Shown: positions 1-5,371, counted from the first letter of the stretch. The stretch is 11,212 bases of DNA from JAIVHC01 sp049975505 (GCA_049975505.1 JBNGCY010000073.1:1-11212), one strand, 5' to 3'. A program made the numbers and translations. The notes: generated from the sequence alone by a model not told the origin.

Positions 1-1
1 A

Positions 2-61
2 GACGCTGGAGCGTCAGACATGGCATTCCCACGCTGGAGCGTGGGAACGATCAAACGATCA
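2..61. repeat. Dispersed REP-like palindromic repeat, two palindrome units
   Basis: Two related palindromes lie 28 bases apart. The first (2-15) is GACGCT-GG-AGCGTC. The second (26-47) has perfect 10-base arms, TTCCCACGCT and AGCGTGGGAA, around GG. They share the core ACGCTGGAGCGT. The second unit is followed by a perfect tandem copy of AACGATCA (46-53 and 54-61). Thirteen bases of this unit (37-49) recur as the exact reverse complement at 11200-11212. Palindromes with GGGAACG-type ends are familiar as high-copy intergenic repeats in many proteobacteria, some mobilised by REP-associated transposases. No transposase is present here. The copy number in this genome cannot be seen from the window. 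Confidence 0.75.
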
Positions 62-166
62 CCTTCGTTTATGCAGGAGCAGTGACGGGCAGAATTTGTG
101 TTCTTATACCCCGGCCTAGCTGGGGTGGTGAATAGTTACAAGCAATAATATCCGGAGAAATCAGTT

Positions 167-334
167 GTGAAGAAAACCATATGGGAAGAACGGGAAAAGG
201 CCTTTGAAGATAAGTACTTTCGCGATCTTGAACAGGAACAGCTGCGTAAATTGCGCGAGAAGAACATGCCCCGGAATTCCGCTGACATCAGTGGCGATAA
301 GGATTGTCGGGATGAGAAGGATAAATGCGAATAA
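167..334 (+). CDS. Small charged protein, 55 aa, ATPase-inhibitor (zeta)-like N-terminus
   Basis: This frame starts at GTG 167 and ends at TAA 332-334. A CCGGAGAA ribosome-binding site at 152-159 lies about 9 bases before the start. The product is very rich in Lys, Glu, Arg and Asp. The segment at residues 7-31 (EEREKAFEDKYFRD, then LEQEQLRKLRE) reads as an amphipathic helix. It resembles the N-terminal helix of DUF1476/ATP-synthase inhibitor zeta proteins, which have a REKAFExKF pattern; those are about 100 residues long, so this would be a half-length relative. The C-terminal 20 residues are polar and contain two Cys (47 and 54). There is no signal peptide or membrane segment, so it should be cytosolic. 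It may instead be an unrelated small helical protein. Coding support comes from the ribosome-binding site, the biased composition and the uninterrupted frame. The function is unproven. Confidence 0.6.
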   Translation: MKKTIWEEREKAFEDKYFRDLEQEQLRKLREKNMPRNSADISGDKDCRDEKDKCE

Positions 335-508
335 ACCGGGCTTTGGGTTGATTATTTTACCTGTTTGACGTAATAATAGAGCGAAAATTGAACATAATTA
401 GTACGTTCCGGAGAATTTTTTGCGAAATGTGCGAAGGTCCGGGCAATGACAATCGGGCTGAGTTTTTGGCTGACACACAACAGAATTCTGGTTCCAAAGG
501 GGGAGAGT
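335..508. other. Intergenic region before the membrane-anchored protein
   Basis: No gene is supported in these 174 bases. A TTGACG (365-370) and a CATAAT (393-398) resemble sigma-70 elements, but they are 22 bases apart, which is too far for a normal promoter. A GGGGGAGAG ribosome-binding site at 499-507 serves the next gene. Confidence 0.4.
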
Positions 509-862
509 ATGGGGCAGGTTGTATTTGTTTTGCTGGTGCTGGGCGGACTTGGATATTACTTTTATCGCCAGATGAGTGGCGAGGCTGCACAGAATGATTC
601 CGGTTGGGCTCAAGCGGAAAATTCTGCAACCAAAGCTGAGTCCGAGGCGCAAAAAAAGACACAACCACCGCAGGCCGAGACTTTGGATGTACGCATTGTT
701 TCCATGGTGTCACGTAGCCCCGGTATTCTTCAGACTGATGTGTATGAGCATTTTCCGGAGGAAAACCGTAAAAACCTTCAGGCCGTGCTGTTGCAGATGG
801 ATAGGGATGGTGCGTTGCGTCGGGAACGGGAAGGTGCCACCTACCGTCTGTTTGTTGCCTGA
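509..862 (+). CDS. Membrane-anchored protein with winged-helix-like C-terminal domain
   Basis: The product is a 117-residue protein of unrecognised family. I chose ATG 509 because GGGGGAGA lies just upstream and the product then begins directly with a hydrophobic segment. An in-frame ATG at 446 would add 21 residues without a good ribosome-binding site. Residues 3-18 (VVFVLLVLGGLGYYFY among them) form one membrane helix. Residues 24-58 are a polar Ala/Gln/Glu/Lys linker. Residues 59-117 look like a small winged-helix domain: helix DVRIVSMV, then SPGILQTDVYEHF, a helix around NLQAVLLQMDRDGAL, and a beta wing RREREGATYRLFV. This arrangement suggests a membrane-tethered DNA- or protein-binding adaptor. 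Single-pass proteins with this layout are mostly annotated as hypothetical. It converges on the Crp/Fnr gene, with 39 bases between the two. Confidence 0.8.
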   Translation: MGQVVFVLLVLGGLGYYFYRQMSGEAAQNDSGWAQAENSATKAESEAQKKTQPPQAETLDVRIVSMVSRSPGILQTDVYEHFPEENRKNLQAVLLQMDRDGALRREREGATYRLFVA

Positions 863-901
863 AGCGGATATTCTGTGAAAAAGATATTGGGAAAGCCGCC
901 G

Positions 902-1573
902 TCAATCCCTGAATTGCAAAGCGTCCATATTCAGGATGTGGATTTCTCTACCCTCCAGGCGGATGATTCCCTCCGCGGCAAGTTTGCTAAGCAGGCGTGA
1001 AAATGTCTCTGCCGTGGTGCCAAGCAGTAACGCAAATTCGCCCTTTGCCGCTGGCAGCCGCACCCGGCTGCTGTGCTGTTTTTCGCTTAAGGCTACAAGA
1101 TAGTTGGCAAAACGCTGACGGATGTCACTCAAAGTCAGCTGTTCTACCATCCCGAGAAGATATTTGATGCGCTGCGACAGCGCTCCGATAAACTGCATGG
1201 CTGCAGCCGGATTACTCTCGAGATGAGACATAATCTTGTGGGCATCGATGGCGAGAAGTTCGCTTTTTTCCAGGGTGATGGCGCTCACCGGATAGCGGCG
1301 TTGCAACTGGAGAAGAATCTCGGCAAAGTATTCTCCGCTGTCGATCAGACGGATCACCGCTTCTTTGCCATCCGCAGTGGAGCGAAACAGTTTCACCTTC
1401 CCCCGGGCGAGAAAATAAAACTCCGACCCCTCATCCCCTTCATTGAAGAGCAGTTGTTTTTTTTCTGCTTTTACCAGTCTGCTGCTTTCTGCAACCAGAG
1501 TACGGTGCTGTGTACTCGCCCCGGTGCCGAAAAAGGCCTGCATGAACATAGTGATGGCGGTATTCTTATCCAT
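902..1573 (-). CDS. Crp/Fnr-family transcriptional regulator, DNR-like, cysteine-free
   Basis: The product is a 223-residue one-component regulator. The cyclic-nucleotide-binding-type beta barrel covers about 20-125 (FNEGDEGSEFYFLARGKVKL, then a YFAEILL turn at 82-88). A dimerisation helix covers about 124-147, and the winged helix 150-218. The LSDIRQRFANYL segment and the recognition helix around TTAETFSRLLSKL are typical. Glu189, Ser192 and Arg193 match the E-x-x-S-R set that FNR/DNR proteins use to read TTGAT half-sites. There is no cysteine at all, so an FNR-type iron-sulphur cluster is excluded. The FAE turn in place of the cAMP-binding FGE-RxS set, with the preceding GxVKL layout, is closest to DNR-type nitric-oxide/haem regulators; that subgroup call is an inference. 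The start is supported by AGGAG about 6 bases upstream. No full TTGAT-N4-ATCAA site was found nearby, so the target genes are probably elsewhere. Confidence 0.92.
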   Translation of the reverse strand: MDKNTAITMFMQAFFGTGASTQHRTLVAESSRLVKAEKKQLLFNEGDEGSEFYFLARGKVKLFRSTADGKEAVIRLIDSGEYFAEILLQLQRRYPVSAITLEKSELLAIDAHKIMSHLESNPAAAMQFIGALSQRIKYLLGMVEQLTLSDIRQRFANYLVALSEKQHSSRVRLPAAKGEFALLLGTTAETFSRLLSKLAAEGIIRLEGREIHILNMDALQFRD

Positions 1574-1734
1574 TCAAACTCCTGTCTTCATGATATTCTG
1601 AAGTGCAAACATGGTTGCCCTCTGTGGACAACGTATGGAAGGCTGATGTTAATCCTGAGATTTGTATGTTTACTTCGCAATATCAGCCAAATCAATCATA
1701 CAAGGTACAGAAATTGTTGGAAGGGATTTTTTGT
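1574..1734. promoter_or_regulatory. Divergent promoter region between the Crp/Fnr gene and rlmI
   Basis: This is the 161-base gap shared by two divergent genes, so at least one promoter in each direction is expected. Visible structure is an inverted repeat, GGCTGAT (1641-1647) and ATCAGCC (1682-1688), separated by 34 bases. On the minus strand there is a single TTGAT half-site near 1688-1694 without a proper partner. No strong -35/-10 pair stands out. GGAAGGG at 1719-1725 is the rlmI ribosome-binding site. Confidence 0.4.
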
Positions 1735-2955
1735 ATGGCACCAAAGGGATGGAAGCGCTGTGTAGTCGGAACGCAGACAGAACAGATGCTGAACCTCGGG
1801 CATCCATGGATTCTGCGCGATCGCTTTACGGATCAGTGGCCTCCAGGTGAAAGTGGAGAGGGAATTGCCCTGCATGGTACGGATGGAACCCTGCTGGGAT
1901 TTGCCCTGCGTGATGATGACCGCAGAATTGTGGCGCGGGTTATTGCGTGGCCTCCTCCCGCCAGAGCGCCCCGGATTGATGAAGAGTGGTTTTATGCGCG
2001 CCTGGAAACAGCGCTTAAGTTGCGTCATGCCTATGTAGACCTGGATATGACCGATGCATATCGCCTGGTAAATGCCGAGGGTGATCAGCTGCCGGGTATG
2101 ACTGTGGATGTATATGGGGAATTTGTCATGCTCCAGTTCTACACCACGATGTGGGAGCCCATGCGCGAACCTCTGGTTCAGGCAGTGCAGCGGCTCATGC
2201 GCCCTCAGGGGATTTACGCAAAATTCCGTCCGCGCCAGACCCGCGAACTTGAAAAGAAAAAGGATAAACGCTACAGCACTCTGCTTATGGGGCAAGAGGC
2301 CTCGAATCTGGTTCAGGTACAGGAAAACGGCCTGACTTTCGGTGTCGATCTGAAGCAGGGTCTGCATACCGGGCTGTTTATGGATCAGCGCCATAACAGA
2401 AAGGCGCTGATGCCGTTCTGTGAAGGGCGCAGAGTGCTCAACCTGTTTTCCTTCACCGGGGCATTTTCTGTGGTTGCGGCAGCCTCAGGGGCAAGAGAAG
2501 TGGTGAGTGTGGATGCTTCAGCACAATATCAGACGTGGGCGAAAAACAATTTCACCCTTAACCGTCTCGATCCCCAGCGTCATCGCTTCATTGTAGGTGA
2601 TTGCCATAAAATATTGCAGGAGCTTGCGCATGCCGGAGAGGTCTTCGATATTGTGATTATGGACCCGCCCAGTTTTTCCACCGTGGGGAAAAACCGTTTT
2701 ACCACCAGCGGTGGAACCGCGAATCTGGCTGCTGCCGCGCTGGGTGTGCTTGCTGATGGGGGATGCCTGATAACCTCCTCCAATCACCAGAAGGTCGATG
2801 TGGCGGAGTATCTGAAGGAACTGCGGCGCGGGGCGCTCCAGGCGGGAACGCCCCTGCGCATCATCCAGACTGGTGGTCAGGGTGCGGATTTCCCGTTTCT
2901 GATAACCTGCCCTGAAGGTCGTTACCTTAAATATGTAGTGGGGGTGAAAGGCTGA
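1735..2955 (+). CDS. rlmI: RlmI-type 23S rRNA (cytosine-C5)-methyltransferase
   Basis: The product is 406 residues, close to the 396 of E. coli RlmI, which methylates C1962 of 23S rRNA to m5C using S-adenosylmethionine. An N-terminal PUA-like RNA-binding domain covers about 8-75 (LNLGHPWILRDRF near its start). A central RlmI-like domain contains LVNAEGDQLPGMTVDVYG (111-128) and the signature GLFMDQRHNR (213-222). The Rossmann methyltransferase fold follows, with SAM motif VLNLFSFTGAFS (234-245), an acidic VSVDAS segment (258-262), and motif IV DPPSF (310-314). I chose ATG 1735 because GGAAGGG lies 9 bases upstream and the PUA domain starts straight after. The frame is open back to 1603, but that extension runs through the shared promoter region. 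The gene converges on the cyclophilin with 20 bases between them. It could be an RlmI paralogue with another rRNA target. Confidence 0.92.
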   Translation: MAPKGWKRCVVGTQTEQMLNLGHPWILRDRFTDQWPPGESGEGIALHGTDGTLLGFALRDDDRRIVARVIAWPPPARAPRIDEEWFYARLETALKLRHAYVDLDMTDAYRLVNAEGDQLPGMTVDVYGEFVMLQFYTTMWEPMREPLVQAVQRLMRPQGIYAKFRPRQTRELEKKKDKRYSTLLMGQEASNLVQVQENGLTFGVDLKQGLHTGLFMDQRHNRKALMPFCEGRRVLNLFSFTGAFSVVAAASGAREVVSVDASAQYQTWAKNNFTLNRLDPQRHRFIVGDCHKILQELAHAGEVFDIVIMDPPSFSTVGKNRFTTSGGTANLAAAALGVLADGGCLITSSNHQKVDVAEYLKELRRGALQAGTPLRIIQTGGQGADFPFLITCPEGRYLKYVVGVKG

Positions 2956-2975
2956 GGCGAAGGTTTTATCCCGGT

Positions 2976-3497
2976 TCAGGAGACTGTCTCATCCACTCCG
3001 GCGTGCAGAATGGTGACAGGCTCCAGAGGCACATCCTGATGGAAACCGCGCGTGGTGGTGGGAACGGTTTCGATCTTTCGGACCACATCCATCCCTTCTA
3101 CAACTGAGCCGAACACGGCGTAGCCGAAGCCCTCTGGACTGGGGTCTCGGTGATTGAGAAACTGATTGTCCGCCACATTGATAAAAAACTGCGCCGTAGC
3201 GCTGTCGATCACCTGGGTTCGCGCCATGGCTATGGTACCGGTGGTGTTCTCCAGACCATTGTCGGCTTTATTTCTGATGGGGCGTCGAGGCTTGCCTTCA
3301 CGCATGTTTGCATCCATACCCCCACCCTGAATCATGAAGCCGCGGATAACCCGATGAAAAATCTTGCCATCGTAATATCCGTCCTTCACATACTGAAGAA
3401 AATTCTCAACCGTGAGGGGAGCTTTTTGCGGATAGAGTTCAAGGACAATATCTCCAGCGCTGGTATGTAAACGTACCTTGGGAGTGGCTTTGTGCAT
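2976..3497 (-). CDS. Cyclophilin-type peptidyl-prolyl cis-trans isomerase
   Basis: The product is 173 residues, near the roughly 164 of cytoplasmic PpiB. It is one complete cyclophilin domain that catalyses proline cis-trans isomerisation during protein folding. The active-site elements are all present: FHR (47-49, catalytic Arg49), GFMIQGG (53-59), AMART (90-94), SATAQFFINV (99-108) and GYAVFG (125-130). There is no signal peptide, so it should be cytoplasmic and PpiB-like rather than periplasmic PpiA-like. AAGGAGA sits about 8 bases before ATG 3497. It is transcribed towards rlmI and away from the 406-base intergenic region, which must hold its promoter. It is functionally in keeping with the chaperone/protease block further along, but it is on the opposite strand and not in that operon. 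Confidence 0.95.
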   Translation of the reverse strand: MHKATPKVRLHTSAGDIVLELYPQKAPLTVENFLQYVKDGYYDGKIFHRVIRGFMIQGGGMDANMREGKPRRPIRNKADNGLENTTGTIAMARTQVIDSATAQFFINVADNQFLNHRDPSPEGFGYAVFGSVVEGMDVVRKIETVPTTTRGFHQDVPLEPVTILHAGVDETVS

Positions 3498-3903
3498 GGG
3501 TATTGTTCTCCTTACGGGTTAAACATCCTGTGGGGTTAATAAATATAGAAGAATCTAGCATATTTATTACATAAATGTAACGGCTTAATGGGCAGCGCGC
3601 AGCCGATTAAATGAAGGGCGGATCGAGTGATGTGCCATTAGAAATGTATTGCCCCATACCCGGTTCGCGATTATATTACATCACCTGTCGGATGGCGGAT
3701 TTTACCTTAATTATCCAGTAACTATTTACCACCGCTACCGGTGAGGGCTTGTGGTACATATGGAAAGGGCGTCTGTCGCCACGGAAGGCGACAGTCGAAC
3801 GGCCATGGACGGCCCCGCTTGCAAACAGTCGTGTCCCTTGGAATGGGTGCCACAAGGCCTTTATTGAGCAATTATATTATCCAATCAAAAAAGAGTTATC
3901 CAT
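3498..3903. other. 406-base non-coding region with several inverted repeats
   Basis: I see no convincing gene in this gap between divergent genes. It is rich in symmetry: TAATAAATAT (3537-3546) with its complement at 3560-3569; TTACAT-AA-ATGTAA (3567-3580), which looks like a repressor operator about 70-90 bases upstream of the cyclophilin start; GTGATGT (3627-3633) with ACATCAC (3678-3684); and CACCG-CTAC-CGGTG (3730-3743). The branched fold at 3744-3860 is listed separately. The ribosome-binding site for the next gene is AAGAG at 3891-3895. The AT-rich part (3530-3590) probably holds the cyclophilin promoter. Confidence 0.55.
3744..3860. ncRNA. Candidate structured RNA element (strand unresolved)
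   Basis: A 14-base arm AGGGCTTGTGGTAC (3744-3757) pairs with GTGCCACAAGGCCT (3847-3860). Thirteen of 14 positions pair (one is G-T) and there is one G/G mismatch. Inside, AAGGGCG (3765-3771) can pair with CG and CCCTT at 3830-3839. A perfect 8-bp hairpin CTGTCGCC/GGCGACAG (3773-3794, loop ACGGAA) and a GGCC/GGCC hairpin (3801-3814) sit within. ACAG at 3825-3828 can compete for the CTGT of that hairpin. On the plus strand the element ends 43 bases before the next start codon, with a weak TTTACC/TATTTA pair upstream (3701-3728). On the minus strand a perfect TATAAT (3876 to 3871) would start RNA only a few bases before the closing stem, though its -35 is weak. It matches no riboswitch consensus I know. 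It could also be a leader or a mobile palindromic repeat. Confidence 0.45.
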
Positions 3904-4440
3904 ATGGCTTCTGATCCGGAAAATCCCGGCATCGTAAAAAATATATTTACCGGCTATTTCATCCTCATTCTGCATGTAGTTCTCCTGGTATTGCTCGGAC
4001 TGTTCATTGTTTTCTTTCGTGGCCTGATTCAGTATATGCCGTGGATTCTTGGCGGAGGGCTGGTTTTGCTGCTCTCAGCGCTGATCTGGGTGGTGGTGAA
4101 AATCCGGCGCCAGCGTGGCAGGGTTCAGCATATGCGATTCGAGGGGCGCGGCGTGGAAATAAGTCTTCTCGGCGGATTGGCGTCGATGCGAGTGGGAGGG
4201 AACCCGGGAGCCCCTGGTTGGGAACAGAATGCTCCACTTCAGCTCGAGGATCCGCATACTTCACGCATGCGCAGCCTGGAGAGATTAATGGAGATGTACC
4301 AGCAGGAGCTTATCTCCCGCGATGAATTTCTGCGCTTCAAGCAGGAGCTACTGCACACGAATGATGCCGCGGACAGCACTGACGAAAGCGGGGAATGTGA
4401 AGAGGCTACGATTATTGATCTGAACGAAAATACTCGCTGA
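3904..4440 (+). CDS. Two-helix membrane protein with SHOCT-like C-terminal segment
   Basis: The product is a 178-residue protein not assigned to a named family. Two membrane helices lie at about 15-38 (FILILHVVLLVLLGLFIVFF) and 46-66 (PWILGGGLVLLLSALIWVVV), followed by a basic KIRRQRGR patch. This suggests both ends face the cytoplasm with a short outer loop. A Gly-rich stretch at 80-105 links to a helix pair at 123-150: SLERLMEMYQQELISRDEF, then FKQELL. That pattern, a helix then a turn with IS-R-DEF then a helix, resembles the SHOCT domain, a short C-terminal oligomerisation module. The last 28 residues are acidic. Start ATG 3904 follows AAGAG by about 8 bases. It lies directly after the candidate structured RNA and before the tRNA cluster. 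No enzymatic motif is seen, so a membrane scaffold or quality-control role is only a guess. Confidence 0.85.
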   Translation: MASDPENPGIVKNIFTGYFILILHVVLLVLLGLFIVFFRGLIQYMPWILGGGLVLLLSALIWVVVKIRRQRGRVQHMRFEGRGVEISLLGGLASMRVGGNPGAPGWEQNAPLQLEDPHTSRMRSLERLMEMYQQELISRDEFLRFKQELLHTNDAADSTDESGECEEATIIDLNENTR

Positions 4441-4528
4441 GAACTGATGGGGCTGAATGTAGCGCTATGGTTCGGCTTATCCGGGACGGGAAAAATTCGC
4501 CTGTTATGGAGGCAAACAGACAAAAAAC

Positions 4529-4557
4529 TTGCATTTTTACCGCTGCAGTGATAAACA
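4529..4557 (+). promoter_or_regulatory. Candidate promoter for tRNA-Pro
   Basis: TTGCAT (4529-4534) and TAAACA (4552-4557) are 17 bases apart. The -35 is 45 bases before the tRNA 5' end, the same geometry as the stronger tRNA-His promoter, where the distance is 44. The -10 matches the consensus at only three positions, so this is tentative. Confidence 0.35.
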
Positions 4558-4573
4558 ACAGCGTCTTGAACGT

Positions 4574-4650
<77 letters not shown>

Positions 4651-4664
4651 GTTTTGATTTCAAG

Positions 4665-4741
4665 GCGCCAGTAGCTCAGCTGGATAGAGCATGTGACTTC
4701 TAATCACAGGGCCGAGGGTTCGAGTCCTTCCTGGCGCGCCA
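4665..4741 (+). tRNA. tRNA-Arg (anticodon TCT)
   Basis: This is a 77-base gene with encoded CCA. The acceptor GCGCCAG (4665-4671) pairs perfectly with CTGGCGC (4731-4737), and the discriminator is G4738. The anticodon stem TGTGA/TCACA encloses CTTCTAA, with anticodon TCT at 4699-4701, reading AGA and AGG. It lies 14 bases after tRNA-Pro with no terminator between them, so the two are probably one transcript. The overall sequence closely follows the E. coli Arg-UCU pattern. Confidence 0.97.
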
Positions 4742-4768
4742 TTTAAAGTAAACGTCTTTGAATAGGTG

Positions 4769-4797
4769 TTGACAATAAATAGCGGAAAACGTAGTAT
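4769..4797 (+). promoter_or_regulatory. Sigma-70-type promoter of tRNA-His
   Basis: A perfect TTGACA -35 (4769-4774) and TAGTAT -10 (4792-4797, four of six consensus positions) are separated by exactly 17 bases. The expected start point, about 4804, is nine bases before the tRNA-His 5' end. This shows that tRNA-His can be transcribed independently of the Pro-Arg pair. Confidence 0.75.
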
Positions 4798-4812
4798 CAG
4801 CTCCCGTTCTGT

Positions 4813-4889
4813 GGTGGGTGTAGCTCAGTTGGTAGAGCGCTGGATTGTGACTCCAGTTGTCGAGGGTTCAAGTCCCTTCACTCACCCCA
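4813..4889 (+). tRNA. tRNA-His (anticodon GTG)
   Basis: This is a 77-base gene counting the extra 5' G (-1) at 4813, which faces discriminator C4886; that pair is the hallmark of bacterial tRNA-His. The acceptor GTGGGTG (4814-4820) pairs with CACTCAC (4879-4885), including one G-T. The anticodon stem CTGGA/TCCAG encloses TTGTGAC, with anticodon GTG at 4847-4849. CCA is encoded at 4887-4889. It has its own promoter upstream and a terminator directly downstream. Confidence 0.97.
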
Positions 4890-4896
4890 TTTAAAT

Positions 4897-4960
4897 ACCC
4901 GGACTCGATCGTCGATGTTCTTGTCGGACTCCCGGCGAGCATCAGGGTCGGGTCTTTTTT
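4897..4960 (+). terminator. Factor-independent terminator after tRNA-His
   Basis: A long interrupted hairpin ends in six T. The outer stem ACCCG (4897-4901) pairs with CGGGT (4949-4953). Inner stems are GATG (4914-4917) with CATC (4940-4943), and GTCGG (4923-4927) with CCGGC (4932-4936) around loop ACTC. T4955-4960 follows at once. It separates tRNA-His from tRNA-Leu. Confidence 0.8.
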
Positions 4961-5076
4961 ATTGGTGGGGTCGGATATTATCCAGCGACCGCTGCCTTGC
5001 CAGTAATAAATCGCAGTCCGTGAAACAGATAGCGTTCAATCAGATGGTAGCGGGCTGCATTGTATGAAAGTCGAGT

Positions 5077-5159
5077 GCGAGAGTGGCGGAATTGGCAGAC
5101 GCACTGGATTTAGGATCCAGCGGGCAACCGTGGGGGTTCGAGTCCCCCCTCTCGCACCA
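5077..5159 (+). tRNA. tRNA-Leu (anticodon TAG)
   Basis: This is an 83-base class II tRNA gene with encoded CCA. The acceptor GCGAGAG (5077-5083) pairs perfectly with CTCTCGC (5149-5155), and the discriminator A5156 is the leucine identity base. The anticodon stem CTGGA/TCCAG encloses TTTAGGA, with anticodon TAG at 5111-5113, reading CUN leucine codons. The long variable arm lies at about 5121-5131. It follows a terminator, so it needs its own promoter; TTCAAT (5035-5040) with CATTGT (5058-5063), 17 bases apart, is a poor candidate. Confidence 0.97.
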
Positions 5160-5371
5160 TTGATTATGTGCACACACAGCCACAGGTTCTTTCTGTGGGA
5201 TTAGCCCTTTTTTGTCCATGCCCCTTTAAATTGCAGCGCGTCATTGCTACCTTGCGCTACGCATATGACAATAAATATTCCGGTTTTTCTTGCACGCATT
5301 TCAATTCAGAATGTATTTCCCTGAATCATAGATAGCTTCAAAAGATCATTTATTTTAAGAGAGGATGTTAC
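5160..5371. other. Intergenic region between tRNA-Leu and tig
   Basis: This 212-base stretch holds the tail of the tRNA-Leu transcript and the expected tig promoter. TTGCAC (5290-5295) with TATTTC (5314-5319), 18 bases apart and preceded by TG, is the best promoter-like pair. ATTCAG (5304-5309) and CTGAAT (5321-5326) form a small inverted repeat over it. No heat-shock sigma-32 or CIRCE-like element is visible. AGAGAGG (about 5358-5364) is the tig ribosome-binding site. Confidence 0.45.
5180..5213 (+). terminator. Possible terminator after tRNA-Leu
   Basis: CCACAG (5180-5185) and CTGTGG (5193-5198) form a perfect 6-bp hairpin. A run of six T (5208-5213) starts nine bases later, which is farther than usual; a small GGG/CCC stem could bridge the gap. 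It is a plausible but weak terminator. Confidence 0.45.

Noticed and set aside
113..128. Hairpin around ACCCCGGC/GCTGGGGT as a terminator
   Set aside because: The stem of about 8 pairs is real, but no T run follows on either strand, so termination is not supported.
357..905. A 182-codon open frame on the minus strand
   Set aside because: It is antisense to the membrane-anchored protein, lacks a recognisable domain and a good ribosome-binding site, and its composition is that of a reverse-frame shadow.
875..1000. A 41-codon plus-strand frame starting at GTG
   Set aside because: It has an AGCGGA-like site upstream, but nearly all of it is antisense to the conserved end of the Crp/Fnr gene and it resembles no family I know.
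1603..1734. N-terminal extension of the rlmI frame
   Set aside because: The extra 44 residues fall in the divergent promoter region, do not resemble the PUA domain, and lack a ribosome-binding site. ATG 1735 has one.
3729..3860. Known riboswitch (c-di-GMP, TPP, cobalamin, SAM and others), hammerhead ribozyme or integron attC site
   Set aside because: The conserved core sequences of these classes are absent. The symmetry is real, but the motif does not match any I can recall.
3749..3937. A 62-codon plus-strand frame through the structured element
   Set aside because: It runs into the start of the membrane gene in another frame, has no good ribosome-binding site, and its Trp/Arg/Pro-rich product looks like translated stem sequence.
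5160..5371. Heat-shock (sigma-32 or CIRCE) control of tig/clpP
   Set aside because: Neither a CTTGAA/CCCCAT-type pair nor the CIRCE inverted repeat is present upstream of tig.
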